Assembly (NCBI RefSeq): GCF_965227365.1
Contig: NZ_OZ245754.1
Coordinates: forward strand, 1,054,001-1,118,000
Source of the DNA: Hwanghaeella sp965227365
GTDB taxonomy: Bacteria > Pseudomonadota > Alphaproteobacteria > UBA8366 > Aestuariispiraceae
Reading direction: 5' to 3'
Length of the DNA: 64,000 nt
Made by a program: the position numbers and the translations under genes. A model generated the notes under the pieces. The model worked only from the letters and a program-made list of their open reading frames with translations, did not search any database and was not told the DNA's origin. Shown here in pieces: positions 1 through 7,599 of the stretch; the first letter of the stretch is position 1; every line of letters starts with the position of its first letter.

Positions 1-674
1 CGAACGAGGAATTCGTTCCCTGCGCCCTGGGGGACAAGGACGCGGTCCAGTCCCTGGTCGACGGCGTCGACGGCATAGTCCATCTGGGCGGGATGAGCGT
101 CGAGAATACGTTCGAGACGATCCTGGATTCCAATCTGCGCGGGACCTATCACATTTTCGAGGCAGCGCGGAAGGCGTCGAAGCCGCGGATCATGTTCGCC
201 AGTTCGAACCACGCGATCGGTTTTCATACCCGCGAAACGGAATTGGACGGACAATCGGAATTTCGGCCCGACAGCCTGTACGGTCTCAGCAAGTGTTATG
301 GCGAACTGCTGGCACGCTACTATTGGGATAAATTCGGGGTGGAGAGCGTCAGCGTCCGTATCGGGTCCTGCTTCCCGGAGCCGGTCGACCGCCGCATGTT
401 GGCCACCTGGCTCAGCCCGACCGACTTCGACAGCATGATTCAGGCGATCTTCTCAGCCCCGCGGACCGGGGCGGCGATGATCTACGGCGCATCCGACAAT
501 CTGGAAACCTGGTGGAACAATGACCACGCGCGCTTTCTGGGGTGGAAGCCGCAGGACAGTTCGGACCGGTTCCGGGAAAAGGTCTATGCCAAGCCCTATG
601 ACCTGGATCCCGATCATCCGGCCGTGCGCTATCAGGGCGGAGGTTTCGCCGCGGCAGGGCATTTCGAGGACTGA
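1..674 (+). CDS. NAD-dependent epimerase/dehydratase family protein, uronate dehydrogenase-like (5' end missing)
   Basis: The reading frame is open from the left edge and stops at 672-674, so the start and the N-terminal Rossmann glycine motif lie outside the window. An in-frame GIVHLGGMSVE stretch precedes the first internal ATG at 93; it matches the second strand region of extended SDR enzymes and is especially like uronate dehydrogenases. The catalytic pair is visible as YGLSK in DSLYGLSKCYGELLARYY, with the upstream Ser in ASSNHAIG. The C-terminal part ends with a short YQGGGF tail. Uronate dehydrogenases oxidise galacturonate or glucuronate to lactones in the cytoplasm, but another sugar epimerase remains possible. 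The family call is firm and the substrate is inferred. Confidence 0.8.
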   Translation, partial: NEEFVPCALGDKDAVQSLVDGVDGIVHLGGMSVENTFETILDSNLRGTYHIFEAARKASKPRIMFASSNHAIGFHTRETELDGQSEFRPDSLYGLSKCYGELLARYYWDKFGVESVSVRIGSCFPEPVDRRMLATWLSPTDFDSMIQAIFSAPRTGAAMIYGASDNLETWWNNDHARFLGWKPQDSSDRFREKVYAKPYDLDPDHPAVRYQGGGFAAAGHFED

Positions 675-698
675 CGAAACGCCCGGCCGGGCAATAGG

Positions 699-1001
699 TC
701 AGAGGACGCTTTCGAATCCTTCGAAATTCGGATGGCCGAGATAGACGCCGCTATGGTCGCCCGCATTCTTGTGGGCGAGGCGGAAGGCCTCCGATTTCGT
801 CCAGGCTTCGAAATCCGCGCGGGAATTCCAAATCGTGTGCGAGGCATAGAGCGTATGATCCTCGCCCTCGGGCCCGCGCAGCAGGGTGAAGGTCTTGAAA
901 CCCGGAACCTGATCCAGATGGGTGTCCCGCTCGCGCCAGATCCGTTCGAACTCTTCTTCCTTGCCGGGGCGGATCTTGAACCTATTCATCGCGATAAACA
1001 T
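699..1001 (-). CDS. Antibiotic biosynthesis monooxygenase (ABM)-domain protein
   Basis: A 100-residue protein with the compact ferredoxin-like ABM fold pattern: an initial beta strand (MFIAMNRFKI), a helix with KEEEFERIW, then HTLYASHTIW and a FEAWTKSEAF helix. This form resembles IsdG/HmoA-like heme-degrading monooxygenases, which act as small cytoplasmic dimers. The start at 1001 is chosen because AAGGA lies just upstream; a longer in-frame version adds only non-conserved residues. It lies 110 bp downstream of the Rieske oxygenase on the same strand and may be co-transcribed. Whether it degrades heme or is a quinol-type monooxygenase cannot be told from sequence. Confidence 0.7.
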   Translation of the reverse strand: MFIAMNRFKIRPGKEEEFERIWRERDTHLDQVPGFKTFTLLRGPEGEDHTLYASHTIWNSRADFEAWTKSEAFRLAHKNAGDHSGVYLGHPNFEGFESVL

Positions 1002-1111
1002 GGCTGGTCCTTCTACGTTGCGTCGCGGGCACCGTCGCAAACGCTATAGCGGATTCACGCGATGGTTGGCCACCGGCCAGTGGTGAATGGCCGATGGATA
1101 TTGGCTAACGG

Positions 1112-2323
1112 CTAGTGTGCCGTGACCAACCCTGCATGGCTCAGCAGACTGGCCGCGGCCCATTTGTGGAAAGCATGGCTCGGCGCGTCCATGGCCGGTG
1201 AGAAGGCGCCGCCCTCGAAGGCCGGGGAGGTGCGGCCGCGTTGCAGTCCTTCCACCGCCCATAGGTCTTCCTGCCAGACCTTGTACCAGAAACGGTGCAC
1301 TTCCTGGCGTACGGGGGCATATTCGGGGCGGGCGGCTTCTTCCGTCGGATAGTAGAGTTCCATCCGCTCCACCGTGCGGTCGGGAGAGATCGGGTCGAAC
1401 CAGACGATCCATAGATGGTCGATATGCAGGCCGATCGTCGCGTTCGGGAACAGGGATATGTATTCGGCCAGATGCTGCCGTTCCGTCGGCAGGTTCGGGA
1501 AGCGCGGCAGGGCCGGGGCGTTGTTCGGGCGCATGGCGTTATAGGCGATGCTGCCCTGGCCCGCGTAATAGCCTTCGGTGCCGACGATCGGATAGTGATC
1601 TTCCAGCCGCGACACGGCGTTCAGTTCCGGATGCACCATCGGCAGGTGATAGCCGTCGCAATGGTTCTCCACCCCGAATTTCCAGTTCGCGTTCAGCGTC
1701 AGGCTCCAGGAAGAATGCTCCCCGCCATGGCTTACCCGGCTGAAGTCGTAGTCCCGCCAGCGTTCGGTCAGCGGTGCGATGAAGGTATCGAAGGGCTGCG
1801 CGTCGCCCGACAGGTTGACGAAGACCATGTCCATCCAGACCGCGCTGCGTACCGGTTTCAAGCCGTGTTTGGCCTTCTCGAAGCCGGGGCAGGTATTGAC
1901 GCCGGGACCGCCAATGCCGGGCGTCGCGTTCAATTCGCCCTCCAGGGTGAAGGACCAGGCATGATAGGGGCAGCGGATCAGGCGGGAGACATTCTTCTTC
2001 TCGTTCACAAGTTCCAGGCCGCGATGACTGCAGACATTGTGGAATACACCGATCTCGCCAGCCTTGTTGCGGACCATCAGCAACGGCAGCCCCATGAAGG
2101 TGACCGGCTTCAGGTCACCCGGATTGGGGACGTCCACACCGGCCCCGATCACCGCCCAGCTGCGCCCGAACAACTGGTCGCGTTCCATGGTGAAGTAGCG
2201 TTCCGAGGTGAACAGATCGTTGGGCAGGCCCTTGGCGAATTCGATCGGCTGGCCGACGGCGTCCAGCGCCGGTTTGAGGTCCGCGATCAAGCTGTTGAAC
2301 TCACTGTTTAACGCAGCGGTCAT
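1112..2323 (-). CDS. Rieske non-heme iron oxygenase, alpha subunit
   Basis: A 403-residue oxygenase component. The N-terminal Rieske [2Fe-2S] motif is plain: CSHRGLELV followed after about 20 residues by CPYHAWSF, giving the C-x-H...C-x2-H ligands. The catalytic domain carries NHCDGYHLPMVH, the D/E-x2-H-x4-H pattern for the mononuclear iron. Enzymes of this type hydroxylate aromatic rings or demethylate quaternary amines (GbcA/choline-monooxygenase relatives). No reductase or ferredoxin gene lies nearby, so electron supply must come from elsewhere. GGAGG sits 8 bases before ATG. It is transcribed divergently from a LysR regulator 103 bp away, the usual arrangement for a substrate-induced oxygenase. 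The substrate is unknown. Confidence 0.85.
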   Translation of the reverse strand: MTAALNSEFNSLIADLKPALDAVGQPIEFAKGLPNDLFTSERYFTMERDQLFGRSWAVIGAGVDVPNPGDLKPVTFMGLPLLMVRNKAGEIGVFHNVCSHRGLELVNEKKNVSRLIRCPYHAWSFTLEGELNATPGIGGPGVNTCPGFEKAKHGLKPVRSAVWMDMVFVNLSGDAQPFDTFIAPLTERWRDYDFSRVSHGGEHSSWSLTLNANWKFGVENHCDGYHLPMVHPELNAVSRLEDHYPIVGTEGYYAGQGSIAYNAMRPNNAPALPRFPNLPTERQHLAEYISLFPNATIGLHIDHLWIVWFDPISPDRTVERMELYYPTEEAARPEYAPVRQEVHRFWYKVWQEDLWAVEGLQRGRTSPAFEGGAFSPAMDAPSHAFHKWAAASLLSHAGLVTAH

Positions 2324-2402
2324 GGCGGCCTCCTTCCCGTATCCAATGCCCTATGGCCGAATATTCTGGGAGAGACGCGTTTCGTCATCAATTGCCTAAA
2401 TT

Positions 2403-2418
2403 CTTATCTCGAAATAAG
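2403..2418. promoter_or_regulatory. Near-perfect 16-bp palindrome, likely LysR operator
   Basis: CTTATCTCGAAATAAG has CTTAT/ATAAG arms and matches its own reverse complement at 14 of 16 positions. It contains the T-N11-A spacing typical of LysR boxes. It sits in the divergent 103-bp region between the Rieske oxygenase and the LysR gene and ends only 8 bp before the LysR ATG, so binding could also block ribosome access or initiation of the regulator gene. The role is inferred from position and symmetry. Confidence 0.5.
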
Positions 2419-2426
2419 TTGAGCTT

Positions 2427-3371
2427 ATGAGCATTCGGATCACTAATCTGCCGCCTCTCGGCGCTTTCATAGCATTGGAGGCGGTTGTCCGGCATATGAG
2501 TTTCACGGTTGCATCACGAGAACTTAAGGTGACGCAGGCCGCGGTGAGCCAGCAGGTGCGTGCGCTGGAAGACTATCTGCGAGTCGAATTGATCGTGCGG
2601 GAGAGGCCGCGGATTCGGCCCACGGAAGAAGCGCTGGTGATCGCAAATGCGGTCCGGGCCGGTATCGACGGGATCGAGGCGGCGGTAAATTCCGTGCGCT
2701 ATCGGCCTGAACCGAATCGTATCTCGGTCGCGGCGACGACGGCCTTTTCCTCCTATTGGCTGATGCCGCGCCTGACCCGTTTTTTCGGCGAATATCCTGA
2801 GCTCGAAGTGAACCTTCTCAGCAAGGATCTCGACATTCGGGACTCGATGACCGGGTTCGACATCGGCATCGTCTACACCGATCAGACCCGTCCCGGCTTC
2901 CTGGCGTCGCGTCTTTTTGGGGAAGAGGTCATCGCCGTCTGCAGTCCGGGCTACAAGGAAGCGCATCCGGAACTGCGCAGCGCGCCCGATCTGCTGTCGG
3001 TGCATCTGCTGCATTTCGACAGTGAGGAGCCGGAGACGGATTGGCCGGACTGGCTGGGTGCCGTCGGTGTGGATCTGCGGCGCCCGGAATTGGCGGGATT
3101 GGAAGGCGCCCGGACCGCCTTGGAGACCGGCGCGCATTTCAACAGCTATATCCTGGCGACCCAGGCGGCGCTGGAAGGGCAGGGTGTCGTACTGGGCTGG
3201 CGGCGGTTGATCGAACCGGCGCTGAAACGCGGCGACCTCGTCCGTGCTGTGCCGGAAGCGGTGGTGCCGGACAGCGGCTATGACGTCATCCTGCCCAGCC
3301 GCTTGAAGGACGACCCGGCGGTGAAGGCCTTCCGTGTCTGGCTGGCCGGGGAAGCGTCGGCGGATTGGTAA
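2427..3371 (+). CDS. LysR-family transcriptional regulator (GcvA-like)
   Basis: A 314-residue LTTR. The N-terminal winged helix-turn-helix is recognisable at residues 10-70 (GAFIALEAVVRHMSFTVAS, then VTQAAVSQQVRALE), followed by a substrate-binding domain beginning around residue 92 (ISVAATTAFSSYWLMPRL). The spacing and the WLMPRL pattern are like GcvA/AmpR-group regulators. It is divergent from the Rieske oxygenase and probably controls it and itself through the palindrome just upstream. It converges with the phosphodiesterase gene, leaving only 2 bp between the two stop codons. The ligand is unknown. Confidence 0.88.
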   Translation: MSIRITNLPPLGAFIALEAVVRHMSFTVASRELKVTQAAVSQQVRALEDYLRVELIVRERPRIRPTEEALVIANAVRAGIDGIEAAVNSVRYRPEPNRISVAATTAFSSYWLMPRLTRFFGEYPELEVNLLSKDLDIRDSMTGFDIGIVYTDQTRPGFLASRLFGEEVIAVCSPGYKEAHPELRSAPDLLSVHLLHFDSEEPETDWPDWLGAVGVDLRRPELAGLEGARTALETGAHFNSYILATQAALEGQGVVLGWRRLIEPALKRGDLVRAVPEAVVPDSGYDVILPSRLKDDPAVKAFRVWLAGEASADW

Positions 3372-3373
3372 TC

Positions 3374-4141
3374 TCAGGCGGCGGGCAGGTCGAAATCCAC
3401 TGAATGCACCGTCAGGTCCGTGCCGTTCGTCAGGACGACGCCATAGGCGGGCGGGGCGGTGTCGGAGCCCTTCAGCTTCGGATTCACGAAATCCTGCGGG
3501 ATTTGATAAAACAGCGACCGCATGCCGAAGGCCGGGCGGCCCGCGACGGTGGCTGAAACCGTCATATGGCAATGGCCGGAAAACAGCGCCCGCACCTTTT
3601 CCGCATGCGCCGCGACGAGGGATTGCAGGGCCGGGCGGTCCTCGAGCCGCAGTGCCTCGAAGCCCGGCACGCCGGAATCGAAGGGTGGGTGATGCAGGAA
3701 AAGCAGGCAGGGTTTGTCCGCTGCCGACAATTGCGCTTCCAGCCAATCAAGGCGGCCGCCGTCGAGAATGCCGCCGCCATTGCCCGGCCAGTAGGTGTCG
3801 AGAAGGACGAAGCGAAAATCCCCGGCGTCGAAAACCTGTTGCGCGAAGCCGCCCGCATCCACCGGTGTTTCCGGAAAGGCGCGCTTGAATCCCTCCCGTT
3901 CATCATGATTGCCGATGATCATGCGGCAGGGCATGGGCAGGGGGCGAAGGGCCTCCTTCAGCGCGGCATATTCCTCGTCCGATCCTGTTTCGGTCAAATC
4001 GCCCAGCAGGATGCAAAGTTCCGCATCCGCATTCCGTTCATTGATATGCGCGACGGCGGCGTGAAGGGAGTCCACGGGCGTTCGGCCGGGAACCTGTTTC
4101 TTCGATCCGATGTGAATGTCGCTCAGTATGATGAATTTCAT
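3374..4141 (-). CDS. Class III cyclic-nucleotide phosphodiesterase-like metallophosphoesterase
   Basis: A 255-residue calcineurin-fold hydrolase. The metal-binding motifs occur in order: DIHIG (D-x-H, residue 8), GDLTETG (residue 47), GNHDERE, FLHHPPF and GHCHMT. This set and length match the CpdA/Rv0805 group, which hydrolyses cAMP or other phosphodiesters at a dinuclear metal site in the cytoplasm. The substrate cannot be fixed from motifs alone, because related enzymes cleave glycerophosphodiesters. It appears monocistronic. The Shine-Dalgarno is weak (GAG about 9 bases ahead). Confidence 0.85.
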   Translation of the reverse strand: MKFIILSDIHIGSKKQVPGRTPVDSLHAAVAHINERNADAELCILLGDLTETGSDEEYAALKEALRPLPMPCRMIIGNHDEREGFKRAFPETPVDAGGFAQQVFDAGDFRFVLLDTYWPGNGGGILDGGRLDWLEAQLSAADKPCLLFLHHPPFDSGVPGFEALRLEDRPALQSLVAAHAEKVRALFSGHCHMTVSATVAGRPAFGMRSLFYQIPQDFVNPKLKGSDTAPPAYGVVLTNGTDLTVHSVDFDLPAA

Positions 4142-4333
4142 GGCTGTATCTCGCGGAAGATCGGGGGCGGAACCGTTTGAAATCTCGGCCGCGGCAGAAA
4201 TGCACGTCGGCAGCTGTCAATGGATTGAGCGCCGAACATGACATTTCGGACCGGGTTTGAACAGGGCGCGAAAACCGGAACGGGCGACGATTTCAAACAG
4301 GCTCGCTTCGGTGTTCGAGCGGTATAGTTTCCA

Positions 4334-4361
4334 CAAAGAAAGGCCCCGCGAAGGGACCTTT
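4334..4361 (-). terminator. Rho-independent terminator of the PEP-CTERM gene
   Basis: Read on the minus strand, AAAGGTCCC pairs with GGGGCCTTT around a TTCGC loop and is followed by CTTTGT. It starts about 30 bp beyond the stop codon of the gene ending at 4393. Confidence 0.65.
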
Positions 4362-4392
4362 CCAGTGGATGGGCGTGGGGCGCCGCTGAGGC

Positions 4393-5124
4393 TTATGCGA
4401 GCCGTTTTCCGCGGCGGCGGGATATCAGCCCGAGGCCGCCAATCGCGGTCAGCATCAGGATCAGCGCCGGCGGAACGGGAACGACGGTGCCCGTCAGGCC
4501 CGAAACCCTGAAGTTGTCACCGAAAGCGCCATCTGCGATGAAGCCTTGCGGGCCGGCGACGGCGATGTATTGAAAAGTCTGCGCCAGGTCGAAACCGATT
4601 GTTGCCGTACCGTCTGGATCGAACTCGCCGAACAGACCACTGCCGTCCGGCGAATATGACAGAAGCGTCCACGGCAGGATGTTGCTGCTATCGATACCGA
4701 ACGGCAGGTCGAGTGACCCGTTCCACCCATAGACATCGGCCGTGTCATTCGAGTCGACGCCGGTGAAGGAAATGCTGACCGGGCTCCATAATGAGCTGTC
4801 GAATTCGAAGACCAGAATGTCTCGCAGTATGGTGTTATCGACGTTCGGGGATTCGAGAAACGATTCCAGATCGTTCAGAACACCCAATCCGCCGCCGTCC
4901 TGCGTCAGTGTCACGCCGCTCGTGCCGTAAAAGAGATCGTTGACGATGTCGATTTGAGTGAAGGCATAGGCCTTGACGGTATTGCCGTTGCCGTCGTCGA
5001 AGCTCGTCGGATTGGACAATCCACCACCGCCGGTGAAGTCCCAAATGGAAGTGCTTGCAGCCTGGGCGGTGCCCGCGACCGAAACTGCGAAACCAATAAT
5101 TAATGACGTGAGTAACCTGCGCAT
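4393..5124 (-). CDS. PEP-CTERM (VPLPA-type) sorting-domain exported protein
   Basis: A 243-residue secreted protein. An N-terminal signal peptide (MRRLLTSLIIGFAVSVAGTA, cut near AQA-AST) precedes a Ser/Asp/Gly-rich beta-type body. The C-terminus has the tripartite sorting signal: VPVPPA, a hydrophobic helix (LILMLTAIGGLGLI) and a basic tail SRRRGKRLA. Such tails are processed by exosortase/archaeosortase-type transpeptidases, usually in exopolysaccharide-producing bacteria. The start at 5124 is set by AGGGGGA 6 bases upstream; a longer frame to 5262 has no signal peptide. No exosortase gene lies in the window. The body matches no domain I know; a role in biofilm matrix or surface display is family inference. 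Confidence 0.8.
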   Translation of the reverse strand: MRRLLTSLIIGFAVSVAGTAQAASTSIWDFTGGGGLSNPTSFDDGNGNTVKAYAFTQIDIVNDLFYGTSGVTLTQDGGGLGVLNDLESFLESPNVDNTILRDILVFEFDSSLWSPVSISFTGVDSNDTADVYGWNGSLDLPFGIDSSNILPWTLLSYSPDGSGLFGEFDPDGTATIGFDLAQTFQYIAVAGPQGFIADGAFGDNFRVSGLTGTVVPVPPALILMLTAIGGLGLISRRRGKRLA

Positions 5125-5461
5125 AGCGTCCCCCTGATACTCAAGAATCATGACCAATTTCCGTACTTTGTGGTAACGAACGGAAAACAGCCATAGATGG
5201 CATCGGCACACTATAAACAGTAGTACATACTCTATTTGAATAAGGTCGGCATTAATCCACATTAGGTATATGGAATTCTAATTCATGAAGAAAAACAACG
5301 CGGTAACAAGGTGTGCATGTTCTCGGTTTGATAACTGTTGTTAACATTGGTTTTGGCGGTTTCGGTGTTGTCGCCAGATCGCTTCGTTTCAGGTGTGCGT
5401 TCTCGGCGCGACGGTTGCGGGTATTGGTCCGGCGATCGCGTCGGCCGGGAGGTGCTGGCCC

Positions 5462-5490
5462 TTGCGTGAATCCGTAATGAGGGATATATA
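5462..5490 (+). promoter_or_regulatory. Likely sigma70 promoter of the S24 repressor
   Basis: TTGCGT (5462-5467) and TATATA (5485-5490) are separated by exactly 17 bp. The transcription start would fall about 40 bp before the ATG at 5538. The -10 box is embedded in operator-like site A. Confidence 0.55.
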
Positions 5491-5491
5491 C
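5477..5491. promoter_or_regulatory. Operator-like site A (ATGAGGGATATATAC)
   Basis: This 15-mer recurs with 13 of 15 identities at 6277-6291, upstream of the next gene. It overlaps the -10 box of the repressor promoter, as expected for autorepression. No protein-binding data are available from sequence alone. Confidence 0.5.
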
Positions 5492-5504
5492 TTCACTGTT
5501 TTGT

Positions 5505-5517
5505 GGGGATTTCCCCC
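5505..5517. promoter_or_regulatory. Operator-like palindrome D (GGGGATTTCCCCC)
   Basis: A GGGGA/TCCCC-type dyad lying near the expected transcript start, 20 bp before the repressor ATG. It aligns at 9 of 13 positions with the dyad AGGGATCTTCCCT at 6310-6322 in the next promoter, suggesting that one dimeric repressor recognises both. Confidence 0.45.
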
Positions 5518-5537
5518 AAATTTGGCGAGGAACGGCG

Positions 5538-6254
5538 ATGGTTGCCGAGGATAAGCGGAACAGAGCGCTGATCGCGCGGATCGAGGAGCGCTTGGCGGCG
5601 ACGGGTCTGTCCGCCAATGCGGCCAGCGAAGCGGCGGGGCTGGAGCGCACCTATATCCGCAACATTCTCAACGGCAAGTCGCGCGGCCCGCGCGGTGAGA
5701 ACGCGGTGCGCCTGGCCCGCGCCCTGGATTGTTCCCTGGAATGGCTGCTGGGCGGCGACGGCGTGGCGCCGCAATCGGCCTCCGTCCCGCCGGCGGACGA
5801 TCTGGTCCTGGCCGGGCACAAGGTTCCGGCGCGGTCCGAGATGCCGCGCGATCTGCCGGTGTTGGGAACGGCGGCCGGCGCGCGATCGGAGACGGAAGGC
5901 GCCGTCGTCATGGGCGGCGGCCCCGTCGAATTCCTGCGCCGTCCCTCGGTGTTGCAGGGCGTCACCGATGCCTATGTGGTTTATATCGTGAATGACAGCA
6001 TGGAGCCGGCTTTCCCGCATGGGGAGGCCGCCTGCGTCCACCCGCACCGGCCGGTCAAGCCGGGCGACAATGTGGTCATCCAGGTGCGGGACGAAAGCGG
6101 CGATACCTATGCCTATGTGAAAGTGCTGGTCCGCCGCACCAATGCCGAAGTGGTCTGTCGGCAGCACAATCCGGCGCGGGAGATCACCTTTCCCCGCGCC
6201 AGCGTGGTCTCGATCCACAAGATTCTCTCCGTCGCTGAGCTGATCGGTTACTGA
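5538..6254 (+). CDS. XRE/S24-family LexA/cI-like self-cleaving repressor
   Basis: A 238-residue two-domain regulator. An N-terminal helix-turn-helix (residues 15-75: LSANAASEAAGLERTYIRN) is joined by a proline/alanine-rich linker to a C-terminal S24 peptidase fold. The catalytic dyad is Ser154 in NDSMEP and Lys195 in YVKVLV. Cleavage normally uses an Ala-Gly or similar bond in the linker, and TAAGARSE is a candidate. Proteins of this type repress DNA-damage-inducible or prophage genes until RecA triggers self-cleavage. GAGG lies 7 bases before ATG. It is followed by the DUF6745 gene 114 bp downstream, and matching sites in both promoters suggest that it controls both units. Confidence 0.88.
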   Translation: MVAEDKRNRALIARIEERLAATGLSANAASEAAGLERTYIRNILNGKSRGPRGENAVRLARALDCSLEWLLGGDGVAPQSASVPPADDLVLAGHKVPARSEMPRDLPVLGTAAGARSETEGAVVMGGGPVEFLRRPSVLQGVTDAYVVYIVNDSMEPAFPHGEAACVHPHRPVKPGDNVVIQVRDESGDTYAYVKVLVRRTNAEVVCRQHNPAREITFPRASVVSIHKILSVAELIGY

Positions 6255-6276
6255 TCGGATGCTGTCCTTTTTCAGG

Positions 6277-6291
6277 ATGAGGGAAAAATAC
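6277..6291. promoter_or_regulatory. Operator-like site B (ATGAGGGAAAAATAC)
   Basis: It matches site A at 5477-5491 in 13 of 15 bases. It lies 12 bp upstream of the -35 box of the DUF6745 promoter. Confidence 0.5.
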
Positions 6292-6302
6292 CGCAAATAT
6301 CA

Positions 6303-6331
6303 TTGACTGAGGGATCTTCCCTTTTTATCAT
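6303..6331 (+). promoter_or_regulatory. Strong sigma70-type promoter of the DUF6745 operon with an operator dyad in its spacer
   Basis: TTGACT (6303-6308) and TATCAT (6326-6331) are separated by 17 bp. Inside the spacer is the dyad AGGGA-TCT-TCCCT (6310-6322), so a bound dimer would cover the promoter. The predicted transcript start is about 30 bp before the ATG at 6369. Confidence 0.6.
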
Positions 6332-6368
6332 CTGCCTGTGGTTGTAGTCGTCAAGGTGGGACAGGGGA

Positions 6369-7595
6369 ATGGAAACGGTCGATGAGTTTGCTGCGGGGCA
6401 GGACAAGGCAGGAACCGCGGGGGAGGCGGCGCGTCTTCTTCGGCATCAACTGGAATGGATCCGCATCGGCTTCGAGACGGAACCCGCGGGCCGATTGACG
6501 GCGGAACGCGCAGTCGTGGCGGTTTATCGCGCGGCCGGCTTCGATCCTCCCAGAATTCTTTGGTGCGGCTCCCCTTTGACGATGGCGTTCGCTCGCGCAG
6601 TGCTGGCAACGAATCTGTCCTTGGCGCAGCAGCAACGGGTGGCGTCGGCGATGCGCGAAAGCATCGACACGGATGATTGGCCTGCCTTCTGGACTGGGGT
6701 TCAGGCGGCGGGTGCGGCGTGCCGCGGCATGGATCCGGGGCCTTGCCTCAAGGATGCGGTTGTGGCCCGGGTGCGGGACATGGCGCGGGCCGACCTTCAA
6801 CAGAGGCTCGGTCCGGTTCGCTGGGAAAGCATCGTACAAGCGGTCGGCGTGCCCGTCCGTCGCCGCATCGGCGCGGGCGTCTGGTCCGTCATCGGGCGCG
6901 GAATCTGGAACAGTGTCCGGATCAGTGCGCCCTTGTCGCAATGGGGCGCGTTTCGGGCCGAGGTTCGTGACGCGATCTGGCAAAGCGCCCATGGACAGCA
7001 CGACGCGCCCTGGCTTGCCGTGCACGACTATTGCGCCGCCGACGGACATGGCGAGGTACCAAGAGCCTTAACCGCGTTGAGCACGCTCGCCCGGTCGGCG
7101 GGCTGGTGGCTCCCGCATGAAAAGATCTGCTGGATCTGCGAACGGCCCCGCATCGTCGAACAGGACGAAGACGGCGTGTTGCATTCGGCCGCCGGGCCGG
7201 CGGTCGCCTATCCCGATGGATGGGGGCTATATGCCTGGCGCGGTTCCCTGGTCCCCCGGCGCTGGATCGAGAATCCCGGCGGCCTCACACCCAGGATCGC
7301 CTTGACCCACCCCTATGTTGAGCAGCGGCGCGCGGCCTGCGAGATCCTCGGTTGGGAACGGGTGCTGTCCGCGCTCGAGACCAGGGTGATACAGGCGGAT
7401 GACGACCCCATGATCGGCGAGTTGGTCGAAGCGGAGATTCCGGAGATCGGGCGGGAGCGCTTCCTGCGCGTGCTGTGCGGCACCGGCCGTCGGTTCGCAC
7501 TGCCCGTGCCGCCTGGCATGACCTCCGCGCTTGCCGCCAATGCGTGGACCTACGGCTTGGAGGCCGCGGAACTCAATCCGGAAGTGAGGACCTGA
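6369..7595 (+). CDS. DUF6745-like protein of unknown function
   Basis: A 408-residue soluble protein with no signal peptide or membrane segment. It resembles the DUF6745 family as I remember it: an N-terminal helical part with PPRILWCGSPLTM, a central WWLPHEKICWICERP segment, then GVLHSAAGPAVAYPDGWGLY, a Trp-rich WRGSLVPRRWIENP, and a terminal FALPVPPGMTSALAANAWT followed by PEVRT. The GRLH-x-x-DGPA-x-x-x-PDG-like core is the family hallmark. Its biochemical activity is undescribed. It has its own promoter with repressor-like sites and is followed 4 bp later by a small gene that I recall as a frequent DUF6745 neighbour. The family call rests on motif recall. Confidence 0.7.
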   Translation: METVDEFAAGQDKAGTAGEAARLLRHQLEWIRIGFETEPAGRLTAERAVVAVYRAAGFDPPRILWCGSPLTMAFARAVLATNLSLAQQQRVASAMRESIDTDDWPAFWTGVQAAGAACRGMDPGPCLKDAVVARVRDMARADLQQRLGPVRWESIVQAVGVPVRRRIGAGVWSVIGRGIWNSVRISAPLSQWGAFRAEVRDAIWQSAHGQHDAPWLAVHDYCAADGHGEVPRALTALSTLARSAGWWLPHEKICWICERPRIVEQDEDGVLHSAAGPAVAYPDGWGLYAWRGSLVPRRWIENPGGLTPRIALTHPYVEQRRAACEILGWERVLSALETRVIQADDDPMIGELVEAEIPEIGRERFLRVLCGTGRRFALPVPPGMTSALAANAWTYGLEAAELNPEVRT

Positions 7596-7599
7596 CAGG

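Larger units (their letters stand above)
5125..5537. other. 413-bp intergenic region with divergent promoters
   Basis: No gene is seen. The left part is A+T-rich and holds an inverted repeat TTTCCGT (5158-5164) / ACGGAAA (5180-5186), which lies 34-62 bp upstream of the PEP-CTERM start and may be its operator. The right end carries the promoter and operator-like sites of the S24 repressor, listed separately. The middle (about 5290-5460) shows nothing recognisable. Confidence 0.6.

Noticed and set aside
1415..2311. Long open frame on the plus strand opposite the Rieske oxygenase
   Set aside because: It lies antisense to a well-supported enzyme and its protein is Arg/Gly/His-rich with no domain, a usual shadow in G+C-rich DNA.
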